From NCBI GenBank assembly GCA_030490835.1, contig CM059971.1:126698564-126762563 (forward strand): 64,000 bases of DNA, written 5' to 3'. Positions within the stretch are counted from its first letter, which is position 1, and every line of letters begins with the position of its first letter. The position numbers and the translations under genes are program-made. Below the pieces are notes generated by a model. The model was not told the DNA's origin. It saw only the letters and a program-made list of their open reading frames with translations, and ran no database searches. Of the stretch, positions 10,632 to 23,963 are shown in pieces. This DNA comes from Annona cherimola. Its lineage: Eukaryota; Streptophyta; Magnoliopsida; Magnoliales; Annonaceae.

Positions 10632-12177
10632 CAGTGTTATCAGAACTAGATCGGACCGGCCGATCGAACTAGTTCGACTGGGAACCGGCCTTGAGTCCGG
10701 TTCAATTACATGCGGTTCAGTTCTATTTAAATGAACCTTTCGAACCGTGTAGACTGCGGTCCAACCGTTACAGACGATCAAACTAGGTTAAGCCGGTTCG
10801 ACAGTAAAGTCCAAAACCCAACTTGCCATGCACAATTTTTTTCTTCTCGCCCAAATTGCTTCCTGCCTACCCTAGCCAGCGAGTGAAAAGCGTCGACCAT
10901 TCATCTCTTCTCCATGGTCCATACGTCAAGTCCAAGGCTCCAACAGTCCAAAGTCCAAACTAGAGAAGTAGCAAGATGCTAGTTTCCATGCGAAGGAGAG
11001 AGCAGAGGATTGAAGGATTTCGCATGCCGCTTTGCCAAACAATCAGGAAATGTCATAGCCAAATCCATGGAAGCGGTGGTAGCCATTGCTAGGATGGTTT
11101 TGGAGATGGACTCAGGCATAGGAGTAGACCTTATCCAAGTCCCGCTCCATTTCTTCTCCGTATCCAATGAGTCCAAGGCTCCAAGCTCAATCAATGACAG
11201 CATTTGCTCCGGTTGCCTCCCACGTCATAAGCTGTCTCCCTTGTCTGGTTAGGTGTTGAGCTGCCCACTTGCTATGACTTTGAACTTGGAAGGTGCCATC
11301 ACTGCAGTGCTAATCCGAGTTGGAAGTTTGGGTTGGGCAGGCCAAAATGGTGGATCTCATTTCCTTGTATCTTCTTTCCTGTCGTTCTGCTAAGCACTTG
11401 TGATTTGGCCTTCTCCCTGCTGCCTCTTTCTGGTGCTTCGTCTAGCAGTTTCTCTTAACTAATTCATCCAACAATGATCTTATGGTGATGGTAAATATTT
11501 GAAATCACAACCAGCTTCAGAAAATCCATGATATTATGTGAAAGTTTTCTGTGCAACTTGCATGTGGTTTTTTTATCGTGCTATAGTAGTGGATAGCTAT
11601 TCATTTAATGTCTGTAATTCAATTTCCCATTTGATTAAATATTGTTAATTACATAATATATCTTTGTGATTTATAATTTTTCATTGTGGTAGTTATTTAA
11701 TCATTATATCATCATCAAATCTACCTTCTAGGATAAAAAATTATTGATTTATTTTATTTTTTATTGTGTTAAATATATTTGCAAAAGTGTAATTCACAAA
11801 TGCACCGAGATAAAGAGGGAGAATTCAAGAGTCAACCATCAATCGTCAACATTGAAGGCTCATACACATTTCAGGTTAGTTAATGTAGTTAATTTTTCTA
11901 ATTTAACATATTATATTTATGCTTACTTAATGGTTCTTGAAAATTTTCTAATATTTTTTTCCTTCATGTTTTGTTATGATGCTTGGAGTCTAATATTAAA
12001 TTTAGGAGTTATAGATATATAATTTTACCAACATATAATTAATTAAAAATAATTAAACATTTATTACATCATAAATATGTCAAGTTATCGTCGCTGGTTC
12101 AAACTGGCTTGCTTAACTGGTCAAACATGTTCAAACCAGATCATTTTCTTTACTGATTTGATCACCGGTTAACATTG
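10632..12177. mobile_element. hAT-like non-autonomous element with internal unique sequence
   Basis: The left end is CAGTGTTATCAGAACTAG and the right end is ACCGGTTAACATTG, giving the CA...TG termini usual for hAT elements. The flanks are ATATATAT on both sides (10624-10631 and 12178-12185), which fits an 8-bp target duplication but is also low complexity. The terminal 150 bases are rich in GGTTCGA/CCGGTT inverted motifs. The middle (about 10830-11480) is GC-richer, unlike the surroundings, and has an open frame at 11010-11252, which may be captured host sequence. There is no transposase. Confidence 0.6.
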
Positions 12178-12185
12178 ATATATAT

Positions 12186-12560
12186 AGCAGGTGAACTGCA
12201 CCATAATTACAATTCGATCCACTATAAAATGGGTCTCACACATATTAAAATGTAATAATAATTTATACAATTAATTTTTCGTATAAAAATTATACTTTAG
12301 ACGGTTTAGTTATTAAAAATATCACTTTAAACTTAATATTTACATTAAAATATTTTATTACATTGATTTTGTACCATTTTTATATGAGGCATATACGCAT
12401 GTTGGATTTAGATAAAAGTTTGTATGTTAACAAAGTGAATAATTTTAAATATAATAGGCGAAGTAGATTTCTTATTCATGATCAAGTGGTCCTCATAGTG
12501 CATGTACTACACCATAATTAGGATGTAGTCCATATGCACTTGAATAAATTCCTATAGGTA
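12186..12560. mobile_element. H2-family foldback MITE (diverged)
   Basis: Inverted ends GTGAACTGCACCATAATTAC and CTACACCATAATTAGGATG bracket the H2 core (AATGGGTCTCACA, TTTTATTACATTGATTTTGTA, AAATATAATAGGCGAAGTAGAT). It abuts the TA run that flanks the hAT-like element. Confidence 0.6.
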
Positions 12561-13060
12561 TATCAAAGAAAATGATTATATATGCAATTATATGTAGAGT
12601 GGCGATTTTTGTGTCAAGGCTAAGTCCCGTATATTTGCGTCCGAGCTTCTCCATCGTCAAATTGGGCAGAAGAATTAGTGGTCATGCAATGGAAAATTTG
12701 TTGTTTCCTCCATACGACTTCTAGTGATTTACGAAAAATGAAATTAAGAAATGTCTCGTTCTCTCGATCCGCCCCATTCTACCTACCATCTTTTTCTCCC
12801 ATTCCCTTCTGGTGACAACATAACTTTTTTCTCTTCTCTGGTAATAGGCAGGACACATTCTGGCATCAAACTCTTGCGCTCCATCACTAGATCGTTGCAC
12901 AACAGATTTCTAACTCATGATGATTAAATAACTTAGTTTATCATCTATTAGCGTAAATAATTCCTTAAAATCATTTATTGTAGTAAAAAAATCCTCATAC
13001 GCTTTGAAAAAGCCTGACTTGCATATATATATATATATATATATAATAAATGTTCAGGTG
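12561..13060. other. Spacer, nothing recognised except a TA microsatellite
   Basis: This is mixed unique sequence of intermediate GC content (12600-12905) ending in a TA dinucleotide run at 13023-13044. An H2-type end fragment (GGTGCAGCACC near 13056) follows. No open frame worth calling. Confidence 0.4.
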
Positions 13061-13074
13061 CAGCACCACTGCGC

Positions 13075-13590
13075 TGGGTTACATAGAATCGGACCAATGT
13101 AACTCCTTTAAAATTTAAGAGTTTGATCCTTAATGGAAAATGCAATCCATTCATTATATTTAACATCATTTGTTTATCTAGGAGACCAAGTTTCATCCCA
13201 AACAAGTATGTTAATGGACCACATTTGTTTAAATATATATATTCATATGTAAATTTTGAAAAATGCTTAGATCTATTTACTCATGTATTAAGATATAATA
13301 CTTTATAGAATTATTTATTCACATAGAAATGATATTTTGGATGGCTTCGATGTCGAAAATACTGCTTTAAAATTGATATTTTAGCATTTTTCATAATTTA
13401 CACATGAATATATATAATTTCTAACAAATGTGGCCCATAAATATACTTGATTGAGATGAAATTTGATCTTCTAGATAAACAAATGACGTTAAATACAATA
13501 AATGGATTAGATTTTTCATTAAAGATCAAAATCTTAGGTTTTGAAGGGGTTACATGGGTTCGTTTCCATATAACCAGGTTACATAGAAGC
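13075..13590. mobile_element. H1-family foldback MITE (copy b)
   Basis: The ends are GGGTTACATAGAATCGGACC and CCAGGTTACATAGAAGC in an imperfect inverted arrangement. The core has paired modules TTTAACATCATTTGTTTATC / AAATGACGTTAAATACAATA and TTTCATCCCAAACAAGTATG / ATACTTGATTGAGATGAAAT, so the whole unit folds back on itself over about 500 bases. Confidence 0.78.
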
Positions 13591-14300
13591 AAAGCCCTAT
13601 TAAAATCTACTCCATCAATTGTATTTAGAATAATATAGTCTATTACCATATCAATTTTCATCCCAATCGGATATATATATGGAACTCATCTCAAAATAGT
13701 ACAAATTCAATGTAATAAAATAGTTTGATATAAATAACAACTTTAAAGTAGTTTTTTCAACATGTAAATCATTTGTTATAAAATTTATATATAGATACAT
13801 GATTGTATAAAGTTTTATTGCATTTTGATATGTGTGGGGCCCAAAAATAGGCAAATGTACCGTTATTCCGGTGCGGTGGTGCTGTACCGGAACAACTCTC
13901 TATATATATATATAGAGAGAGGAATATTCAGGTGCAGCGGTGCTGCACCGGAAATTCCCGTGCAACACTGCTGAAATGGGCCCCACATGATCATGAAATA
14001 ATAATCTACTCCACAAATTGTATTTAGAATAATGTATTCTATTACCATACCAATTTCATCCCAATCAGATACTTTAAAGTTGTTATTTACATCAAACTAT
14101 TTTATTACATTGGATTTGTACTATTTTCAGATGGGGCCCATATACATATTTGATTGGGATGAAAATTGGAATGGTAATAGAAAATATTATTCTAAATACA
14201 ATGGGTGGAGTAGATTATGATTTCATGATCATGTGGGGCCCATTTTTAAGTAACTGCACCGCTGTTCCAGTGCAGCGCCGGAACATCTCTTATATATATA
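13591..14300. mobile_element. Two H2-family foldback MITEs separated by a TA tract
   Basis: Units run from about 13591 to 13905 and from 13921 to 14300. Both have the paired core (CTACTCCACAAATTGTATTT versus AAATACAATGGGTGGAGTAG; GATGGGGCCCATATACAT) and ends with the compact hairpin motif GGTGCAGCGGTGCTGCACC or variants. The separator at 13898-13920 is CTC(TA)nGAGAG, and another TA run follows at 14290-14302. The first unit lacks its left terminal part because it joins the H1 element directly. Confidence 0.8.
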
Positions 14301-14960
14301 TATTTAGACTGGTTATTGACTCGGTGTGGGGGAGTGCCTTGGTTTTGAGGTGCCTGCTGTGGCCTTCAGCAGTGAGAACGTCGAGGACTACCTCTGTTAC
14401 TTCGCCTTGCCAGTGGGAAACTGCTGCCATTAACAACCAACGAAGTGATTGAAATAACGCAGCCATGGAAAATAAGCAACCTAGCGGCGTCTTTATCCAA
14501 CAACGGGGACTCGATTAGAACAGGACACCAGACACGGCGACCGAGGGAAATAAGCAAACTAGTGGCATCTTCAATGAGCAGCTCAAAATGAAAATGTTAT
14601 CCCGGCACCGTGCAGCAATGGCGCTAGTGGCAGGACCGTCGGTGCGCTGTGAGAGAGATCAGGAAAGGGATCGGGGCGGAATGGGAGAGGGAGAGAGATA
14701 TGGAAAGGGGTTCTGGCGGAATGGGTGAATGCAATAGAGATCTGGAGGTGGGGTTCGGGCGGAATGGGTGAAGGCGAGAGAGACTGAAAGGGGGTGTTCA
14801 AGCAGAAGCAGAATGGTCTCAGGGAGAGTTTTAGATTTTTTTTCTCTTATTGGCCATCTGTCGCAAGGACTGATTTGCTGAGATGGAGGCACGGCCAATA
14901 ATTCTTCCGCCCAATCTGATGGCAGAGAAAGCCCGGACGCAAAAATTGGAAAAATGAATA
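14301..14960. other. GC-richer unique segment with a minisatellite
   Basis: This stands out from its AT-rich surroundings. Open frames occur on both strands but none shows a recognisable domain or splice structure. It may be a gene relic or captured fragment. Confidence 0.3.
14651..14825. repeat. About 43-bp minisatellite, four degenerate units
   Basis: Repeating units contain GAGAGATATGGAAAGGGG followed by GGCGGAATGGGTGAA, with drift between units. They are purine-rich on the plus strand. Confidence 0.7.
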
Positions 14961-15984
14961 CGGATTACATAGAAGAACCCTAATCCCATGTAGCCGTGCG
15001 ATCTTCCTTTTGTAACGTTATGATTTCATGTAACAAAGTAACATCAAAATATTTCGTATAATTTCATCCATTTTGCCACACTGGCTTGATGGAGGAAGGA
15101 TGTTGCGGTGATCCAACATGGTTGGAAAAGATTCAGATTTGGATCTATCCGCCGGAGATGTAAATGATAGGAGCTGTTAGATCCAGCACTTGCTTTTGAG
15201 AAGACGGGCATTGGGGTCATAAACATGGATTTGATGCAATTTTCACTGGAAATTAAATTTATGCTTTTTATCACCGAATTCGTAATATACTCACAACATT
15301 TGACAAATTTTTCTTGTACCTGTAATATTTCACTCTAAATTTCTATTATACTTATGCCGTTAATATAGCCGTTATCTATCCCGCTAAAAAGACAATGTTC
15401 ACATTTTATAAATTTTCTAATTAAAATAATTCAACTTTAACATGACTCTTAAATTATTTAATATTATGTATCGATGATTTATTATCTTCAATTGAGTCAT
15501 GTTAAAGTTAAATTATCTCAATAAAAAAAATTTAATTGGGCAAAATCATCTTTTCAATATAGTAGACAATGATTGTGTTGATGACATCAGTATGAGAGGA
15601 ATTTAAAATAAAATATTATGAGTATAAGAGAAATTTATGAAACATCACAAGTATGTAAGAAATTAGTAACAAATGTTAGGAGTATAACAAAAATTTTCAC
15701 AAGATGGAAATTAGAAAGTTGACGTTCGACTTGAAATTACAAAAGCTCGTCTTCTAGGAGCACAACGTGTATCATCATCATGACGCTGCACCGCAGTCGA
15801 CTGCTGCTGGCTCTGGCCTGGTTGGGCCTGGCCTGGCCTAGTGCATTTGAAAGTATCTATGGGATGAAACAGCCACCCGTATTACTCAGCAGCCGCCGAC
15901 GACGGCTCGATAGTGCGTGAAATTTTGGGACTATCCGTTTATTGACATAGAGATATACGACATTCTGGTGACATGTTGAGCCAG
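14961..15984. other. Spacer, nothing recognised
   Basis: This is AT-rich sequence with a short GC-richer island at 15720-15960 that includes CTGGCCTGGTTGGGCCTGG. No gene was recognised. An inverted segment around AATTATTCAACTTTAACATG / CATGTTAAAGTTAAATTATC (15424-15522) indicates a small degenerate foldback element. Confidence 0.4.
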
Positions 15985-16682
15985 AGACCGGGGTAGTGGG
16001 TACGACTCAGGCTAGTTTGGTTCGGTTTGAGATGAATCCATTCTTAATTCAATTTTTGCTTTTTTTGAGCCGGCATTCTTAATTCAAATTGAAAAAAACT
16101 CTATCTAAACTAAACCATAATTCATTTTCTAAAACCCAAATCGGAACCAAACCAATTTTATAAAATCTGAATTAAAATTCAGGTTAAGTAGGTTAAATGT
16201 TCCTTTCGATAATCTGTTTTAGATAGAATTTATTAGCTGAATTTCTTTTATAAATAACTAATTATGAAGTTTCAAAAAAATGTTAGAAGTGTTATTCAAT
16301 ATCGTTAATCATAATTAATAATCATTTAATATATCGAGTTACTGTTTAATTAAAAGCAGCACTTTTTCACTAAAAAATGAAAAAAGACGATACAATTAAA
16401 AACATTTTAAATAAGATGTAGTCTATAGTTCTTGAAAAATATAACCAAGTTAGTTATATATTTAAAATTAATATAAGATATAAGATTATACCTAAATATA
16501 TTGAAACTCATCGAGTTATTTAACCTAAATCATTTGGATTAAAATTTAGAATTATTTAGGTTATGTAATTAGATTCGAGTCTCAGGTTAAATTTGAAATC
16601 ATTATTTAAAACCCAAATAGTATCAACTCAAAATTATTTAAGATTTAGATTGCTTATAGTACCGAGTTGCACCCCGGCTAGA
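15985..16682. mobile_element. Non-autonomous element with CCGGGGT ends
   Basis: The left end is CCGGGGTAGTGGGTACGACT and the right end is ACCGAGTTGCACCCCGG, with a short subterminal inverted GTTCGGTTTGA/TCAACTCAAA region and an AT-rich interior. It resembles the TAGGGGTGCA-ended element at 30304-32271. No coding capacity is seen. Confidence 0.45.
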
Positions 16683-16726
16683 AATAATGATATGAGTTGG
16701 ATTTCATTTCTAAAGGGTTATGGGAC

Positions 16727-17291
16727 GTGTGTTTGGCAATTAGAAGAAATTTCCAGCTAAAATTTTTAATTTTAAAACTTTTCACTTTTCATGATTATTT
16801 TATTTTAAAATTATTTTTTTACTTTTTCGTGTATATTATCCTATTTTATAATCATTTTTATACAAGTATCAATACTACTAACTTATCTATTTTATATTGG
16901 TTTGAAATGACTACCATTTCATATTGATCCAAAATTTAATTATTTTTATTTTTCTATGAAACTTTAACCGAGATGTATTTAATATATACACTAAGACATA
17001 AATTAAGAGTGTGTTAGGCATCTAATAAGATCTTCTAAAAATTTTTAATATAAAATTTTTGAAATGGAAAAAATTATGTGAAATGATAAAAATAATGACG
17101 AAAAATAAATGGAATAAAGCTTAAAAAGATAACATAGTTGTCACCACTTGGATGATCAATTAGTTGACTAAAGTGCATAGATAAAGTGTCATGGTAAAGA
17201 AGTCTATAGTTCCAAGTTGAGTATGGTGAGTGGCCTCGTTATCCCTCTCCAATAGTATATAATTTTTTGTGATTGTTAAACACACCCTAAG
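16727..17291. mobile_element. Two Tourist-like MITEs
   Basis: One starts near 16727 with CGTGTGTTTGGCAATTAGAA and is ragged on its right side. The second, 17008-17291, has clear inverted ends AGAGTGTGTTAGGCATC and GATTGTTAAACACACCCT. Both share the AAAACTTTTCACTTTTCAT-type interior with the copies at 29545, 42126 and 58813. Confidence 0.6.
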
Positions 17292-18610
17292 TTTATCATT
17301 TTTATGCATATATAATTCAGATTTTTAAACACAGAAGTATTTTAGTTATTTTAAATTCCATTAAAGCCTGAATTTGACGCTTCTTCAAATCGGAAAAGTC
17401 AATTGCTATATGATAACGAGAAAATGACCCAGCAAAACATGTGAACCTTCCACAACTGATATAATTAATTCAAAAGGGTAACATCTTAATGCTACAGACA
17501 GCAACCGTATAATTTAGTGGTGTCTTTAGACTTTTAGAATTTTTATGATGTTTTAATGTGGTACATATCATTGTTTATATTCTTCAATATTCAGTTACTT
17601 AGGATGTGAAAATATTTTTAATGAAATTCATGTTCTATATACAATAATGTTTTATTATGTAAAAAATAAAAATATGTAAAAATAAATATTTTAACTAAAT
17701 GGAGAATAAACATTTGGAGTTATTCGAATTTAGTTGAATAATCTGATAGGCAGCAAATGAGACGGCGACAAGTATGTTATATACTATATATTGAATATTT
17801 AAATTAATTCAAAGAGCTGGAGGATTTAGCAAAATAAAATAAATAAGGTTGTCCAGCTACATATCCTTTTGGATAATTTTAAATGTAAAGCACTTCTAGA
17901 CTTTTGGGCCAAACATAAAAATGTTATTAAAAACAATTTTTAACACAGAAGAATGTCAAACTCTTACAAGTATTTTATCGTGACACTTTTTACAAAAGCT
18001 TCACTTTTAAACTAGCTTTTTTCAATTGCTGAAAATTTACCGATAGGCCTAATGGAGCATTAGTCAAAATTTGTTTTGTTCCCTAAAAAAATAAATAAAT
18101 TGTTGTCTCCAACGTTTTTTCAAAAGAAATTTATAAATGAGAACGAACTCGTAAAATCTATAGCTATAGGAAAACTTTTTATTACTTCACTGTGAGAAGG
18201 TAACAATTAGTATTGTAACCAAGTTAGAGTAAACTCGCAACCTGATTAATTCAATCCAGTTTTTAGTGGATTTAAATAAGTAAATTGAGCTTGTCCAACT
18301 TGATAATCCATTTGCTTAACTCATCGACTCGCAAAATCATTTGTAATGTATAAAAAATTATTATTTTCTTGATATTTATTTTACAAGTTGTACAAACTTA
18401 TTAATAATAGAATCAACATTTCAAATAAAGATAAATAAAATTTAATTGTTTAAATCAATTGGATTATTAGTATTAAAAGCCTCTATTGACTATGTACAAT
18501 TATATTTTAAATGGTTCATTTGTATCATTTTTAAATTTTCAATTCTTTAACAACTTGGTTGCTAATTCGTTAGTAACTCATTAAGAACTTGCAACTTGAT
18601 CGTTTAATAT
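17292..18610. other. AT-rich spacer, nothing recognised
   Basis: This has no open frame, no clear repeat and no RNA gene. Two short blocks (17860-18060, 18230-18610) have the look of decayed transposon termini (AACTTGATAATCC, ACTCGCAA) but cannot be bounded. Confidence 0.35.
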
Positions 18611-18617
18611 AAACGGT

Positions 18618-19135
18618 CTTGCTTCTATGAAACCCTTTTTCTATGTAATTTTTTTTATTTTTAGAATCTTAATGGTTGATTAAAAATCTACTCCATTCAT
18701 TTATTTAACATCATTTATAGTATCTTGAAAATCCTTTTATTTATTTAGTTTTACTGTATAAGGGTCACATCTATAAATATGTAAAATTAAAATAATAAAA
18801 AAATTAGTGTTAAAATATTAATTTTAAAGTAGTTTTTTAACATCTAAACCTTCTAAAATATTGTTATTATGTGGATAAATGTTTCTATAAAATATTATTA
18901 TATTATAATACATGTGTGAATGGATTTAAGCTTTTTCATAATTTATATATGAATATATATTTCCAAGCAAATGTAGCCCATAGACATACTTGATTTGGAT
19001 GAAACTTAGTTTTCTAAATAAAAAAAATGATGTTAAATATAATGAATGGATTGAATTTTAAATCAATTATCAATATATTAAAAATTAAGATAGTTACATG
19101 AGACCACTTCTATGTAACCCGGTCGCATAGAAACG
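18618..19135. mobile_element. H1-family foldback MITE (copy c)
   Basis: It begins GCTTCTATGAAACCC and ends GGTCGCATAGAAACGGAGCC. The core modules TCTACTCCATTCATTTATTT and ATAATGAATGGATTGAATTT are paired inverted, as in the other H1 copies. Confidence 0.68.
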
Positions 19136-20390
19136 GAGCCACATATCAAATGGGTTATGGTTAGGATAACGATTTTTATAAATGAATTATAAACAGTTTA
19201 AGGTTGAAGTTTTTATAATTGATTATGATTAGAGTTAGCATCGGACTTGTTTACATTCCTGCTAGTAATATCCCCTTCAAATAAGTGACTATGCTGGAAG
19301 GAGGTAAAGTGAAATCGGAAAAAGAAAAAAAAAAGAAAAAAAAAAGTTGGGTACAAGAAAGTGGACCTAGAAAGCCAACCTCACGCGGGGACCACTCACA
19401 TACAATGTTCCATAACTTTTTATTGATTCGATATTTTAATTCTTTTCATGTTTGGATTTACGTACGATAGTCTCTCCTTCTTTTTTTTCTTTTTTTTTTT
19501 TTTTGAAGTAAACGTATCATCTTCTCTTTACCGCACTTTTATTGATGTGATATTTAAATTATTATTATCCCTACATTAATTTTAAAAAATTGCATAAAAA
19601 TATTTCACTGAGGTTTATTTCGAATACTATCTCAAGTTATGATCATAACTATGGATGTGATCATACATTTGTAAAAATAACAACTACGGTAACAAATTTC
19701 GATTTAGGAAATTTTGAAATGGGTATTTAGAAGAACAATTAATTTCAACTGCTTTTGTCACACTTGCCCAGCGAAGTGCTTTGACATTAATGTGTGCAAG
19801 AGCCAGATTTTAATTTCGATTTCAAGCTAGAGTGAGAGTCTCCATTCATATTAAAAAAATTCAACTACTATTAAATTTTCGAAAAGGTTATTTAATAGAA
19901 TAATTAATTTTAACATAATTTTTTTGCTTATGTTGTATTGTTGTAAAGCATATTGTACCTGTGGCTGTGGATCAATCGCACGTGGGGCAGAGCATGTACT
20001 TGGGAAGCCGATGAATGATGACCCTGCTCGAGTGTGCAAGAGTTAGGACACTTGGAAATTGATGCGTGTGGTCCAATCTTTCATTGTCACCTTTCATTCC
20101 TGCCTATGCTATTGACGGGTGTGTGTGTGACTGTCAGCTGCTCTTCTATCAAATCAATTACAAAACGTTAACAGGCCACAAAAATAACAATAATAATGAA
20201 TAATAAAAACCCAATAACGCTCTCTAGCTGTCTTCCACTCTTGTTTTAAATTTTCATATGAAAGCTTTTCATTTAGAATATGTCTCGGAAGTAAGAAAAT
20301 TTTTAAATGAAAATTTTTTAGAATAAAAATTATTAAATTAATAAAAAATCATGTAATATGATAAAGACAAAGGCGAGGTGTGAAGAGAAT
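19136..20390. other. Spacer with homopolymer tracts, nothing recognised
   Basis: It contains an A/AAG-rich run (19318-19345) and a T-rich run (19479-19505). A short repeat of the AATTTCAACT / AAATTCAACTACTATTAAATT type lies near 19740 and 19858. No gene was recognised. A partial Tourist-like sequence begins near 20275. Confidence 0.35.
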
Positions 20391-20708
20391 AAGGGGCTGT
20401 TTGGAAATACATAAAAGTTGCCCATTCGGTAAAAGTTTTCAATGTCATCAGGGCTATCAAGCAAAATGCGTCATTTCGCACTGCTATAGTAGATTTTCAA
20501 ACAGTGTCTTCTGCCATGTTTACAAAGAGCAAAGGTGAATTTGCTGATGTGAATTCCAGTTGTCACCAATTTTTCCATACTAACATGCTCTGCATGTGCA
20601 AAAATAAGTCAGTGATGAAAGGAAGGCTGGCATAAGCCATTTAATGCCATCAATGAGTTGGCAAAAAAAAAACTGTCAATGAGTTTTATTCATTCCCAAA
20701 TAGCCCCA
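20391..20708. mobile_element. Tourist-like MITE
   Basis: Inverted ends are GGGGCTGTTTGGAAATAC and CATTCCCAAATAGCCCC. TAA lies immediately left and appears one base to the right, consistent with the 3-bp target duplication of PIF/Harbinger elements. The interior is mixed unique sequence of about 290 bases. Confidence 0.65.
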
Positions 20709-22495
20709 TAATGTATGCATTAAATACAACTAGGTCAAAATTTCATAGAAGAATAAAAATAATTAATTTTTGGATCAATATGAAATGGCCGTCATTTCAA
20801 ACCAATATGAAATAATCAAACCCTGTTAAATATAGAGTTTAAGTTTCATAAATAAGATTAAAATTAAAGTTAGAATTAAGACGTAATGGATTTTATGAGC
20901 CTAAGTTATACCCTGTGTGTCCCTAAGAGAATACACGAAAAACTTTGGACTTAGCTACTAGCGGAGCCCTATTTGTTAATTGACACTAGTAAAGGACATT
21001 TAAAATAATCCATGTGATATGATTGTTTTTGTTTAGAACTTGTTCTGAACCGTTCAATAAACTTAAAAGGAAATGTTAATGAGATGAGATTTTTTCATTT
21101 CAAATACTACTCTTCCCATTTCCAATAGAAATAATTATATTTTCATTCTATTTTCCCGTCTCATTCAATCAAGTCCCTTGTGTGCAGCCCAACTACCCTT
21201 AATTGGAGGCATATTTAATCTGCTTTCTGTTTTCAATTCATCCCATTCTGCCATGTGGATTCTACCCATGTTGTGTGGAATGTCTAAGTGCCCAACATGT
21301 GTCGAATGCCTTCCTATATGATCTTTATTAATTTCACAAACTGAACCATGATTACCACGATTTCATTTAAGGAAAAATTTTTACAATGACGTTTATCATT
21401 CATGTTTTCTGTCCCAATTTTTCGTATGGGTATTTACAATCATCTCAACTAATATTTCTTTAAACATGATATTATGTATTAAACTCAATCCATTCATCAA
21501 GCTCCACAATACTTGTTTAATTCAGATTATATATCTATTTATATGTAATTAAATACTTGGCCAGGTCGTTGAGTATTATTTTTAGCCTACATTTAAGGTA
21601 TTTGTCCCAGAAAAAATAAATGATGAGCGTGACTTTTTTTTTTTTTTAAAAAAAAAGATTAATAATATTTTTGTGTTAAAATAAGACCAGGCTATTCGGA
21701 TTTCATTGACAAAGCCAGTAAGTGATGGGCACAGAGCCCCTTGGATACCAGACCTTGTAATTTGAAGTTGACATTTTAGATGCTTTGCATGACAACCCAT
21801 CCAATGAAAAATGAACAAGGTCTCTCTCCACAATCGTTGTCAACGCTATTTTCGGTTAGTCACACATCTAAATGCAAATGTCACGATATGGACGGTTTAC
21901 CTTGTAGACGCGTAGTTTCTCTATTCTTATGTATTTTTCAAATAAAAATAGACCATCTGTTTTTACCAAATTACAAATTAATTAGAACACCATTGGCAAA
22001 ATAGACTATCTAAGTCCCATCAAGTTGTAACCGCTATTAATATATTATACACGTGAGCTGTTAAAATTAAAAAGGGTTGAAATGATTTTCGGATCCACAT
22101 TACGGTTTTTGGATTTGTATATCTTTTCTATAATTTCAAAAATTTGCATTTTTTACCCTCATTTAATTTTAAATGTACAAAATATCAAAGAACTACAATT
22201 AACTTATTTCATACATAAATCCATGTCACGATAATATTTATCTTGCAAAAAATATTCTCCTTTCAAAAACCATCATTTGTAAGCTCTTAAGACGGTAAAA
22301 AGATGGAAATTTAATATTTTAAAAAGCGTAAAAATGATATGATATGATAGGAGCAAAGTAGAAATAAATAAGTAATTATATGATAAAATAATTAGAATAT
22401 ATGGATAAAAATAAAGTAGTTGTGGAGTTAAAATATCATTTTTCTTGAAAAATGTACGGGAAAAGGTGAAAAATTTTGCTTCCCATCCACACTCC
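20709..22495. other. Spacer, nothing recognised
   Basis: This is AT-rich unique sequence. Short open frames (21582-22004) lack any domain. The last 230 bases (about 22260-22495) look like one side of a decayed Tourist-type element. Confidence 0.35.
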
Positions 22496-22820
22496 TTGGG
22501 GCTATTTGGCATTTTGAAAAACTTGCGAAAATCAGTAAAACTTTTTATAGCTGGAGGAAGTGCTGAAAGTTGTCATTTCAACCAACACTTTTCAAATTAT
22601 TGAGCGCCATATGCATGCAATTTTATTTTTTGAAATACATGAGTGCATATTTCAATTGCCCCGAACCATGCATCGGTTCCATGCAGCGAAGACTTTCTCT
22701 CATATCAGTCTCGCATTTAATGAGCCTATCTGTTCCTATGCATAATGGGTCAATGCAGACATTTTTTTACCAGGTTAAAACTTGTGTCAAAAACTTTTCC
22801 AAAATGCCAAACAGCCTCCT
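22496..22820. mobile_element. Tourist-like MITE with unique interior
   Basis: Inverted ends are GGGGCTATTTGGCATTTTG and CAAAATGCCAAACAGCCTCC, an extended terminal repeat of about 19 bases with few mismatches. The interior is non-coding. Confidence 0.7.
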
Positions 22821-22887
22821 TATCAATTTTTTTTGCTTTGCCTGTTCAATTAGAACAATTGACTGCTTTTATTTTAGTTCATTGAGC

Positions 22888-22888
<1 letters not shown>

Positions 22889-22918
<30 letters not shown>
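22889..22918. repeat. TTA trinucleotide microsatellite
   Basis: About ten consecutive TTA units lie just right of the MITE at 22496-22820. Confidence 0.9.
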
Positions 22919-22920
<2 letters not shown>

Positions 22921-23963
22921 GAATACGTGTCCATCTGTATGTATGGATGGTTATTAATTACCTACCATTCTACCAGCTCACAAACCTAAAAGGGTTCAGT
23001 GGTTTACACGACGGTCATTTTCCCAAACATCCCATCGCATGTTGCATGTCATATGTCATGTGAAGAGATTTTCATTTACTAAAATTTTTATTTTTAATAT
23101 TAATTTGTATTACTCATAAAATTTCTTTTTTCGAGTAATATCAATATCAATGCTATTTTTTTCGTTCTAGTACAATCTCTTATTTTTCGATAAATAACGA
23201 CCTTTCATCCAATCTACTAGTCAAAATCCTATTCATGGGATGAATTCCAATAATGCGGGCACGTGTTCGACATTCGAATGCTAGATATCAATCAGCAGCA
23301 GCGAGCCGAGAATTTATATGTATTAACGTGCTCAAAAAAATATCGTTTAAATTGATCTTATAGTCCATACTAACTGCGTCAAGTCATTAACTGAGAGGAT
23401 GCTTGGCAATGCAGATGTTGGTGGAATTTTGGGAGGAGGTGAAGGGTAGGGAAAGAAATATTTTGAGAATTATGTGATTGATATAAAATAAAAAAAATAA
23501 AATTAGAATAAATTGAGAGAAAAAAGTGATTAAAAATATAGAAAATTACATACAAATATGTGCTGAGATGCTTCCACCGTTCCCATCCGACGCCAATTAG
23601 GGTGAAGGCAGTTTTGTGCAATTAAATCAAAATTGAGGTGTGCATATGCAAAAATGAAAAAGTTAAGGGTCAAAAGCATAAAATCATGAGTATGCAAAAA
23701 AAACTTCGACCGGCACGGCAGTGAGCATTTGGCGACTGTCAGTTGTTTCTCATACACGCATCCATACCAATCATCGCCGCATGAAAGCGGAACGGTTGCG
23801 ACCATGCGATGATACGCACGCACCCGGCGTGAATATCAAAAGCAGTGAGAATGGATACGTGTCGTTACATGAGGCATTCCCTCAGTTATCACAGTTGACG
23901 TCATCTCACAGTCCGCATATGATGACATCGCTAGCATCTTTTCGGGACGCTCCGTAACCTGAG
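22919..23963. other. Spacer, nothing recognised
   Basis: This is a mixed region. About 23540-23960 is less AT-rich and has overlapping open frames on both strands, none with a recognisable domain. Confidence 0.35.
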
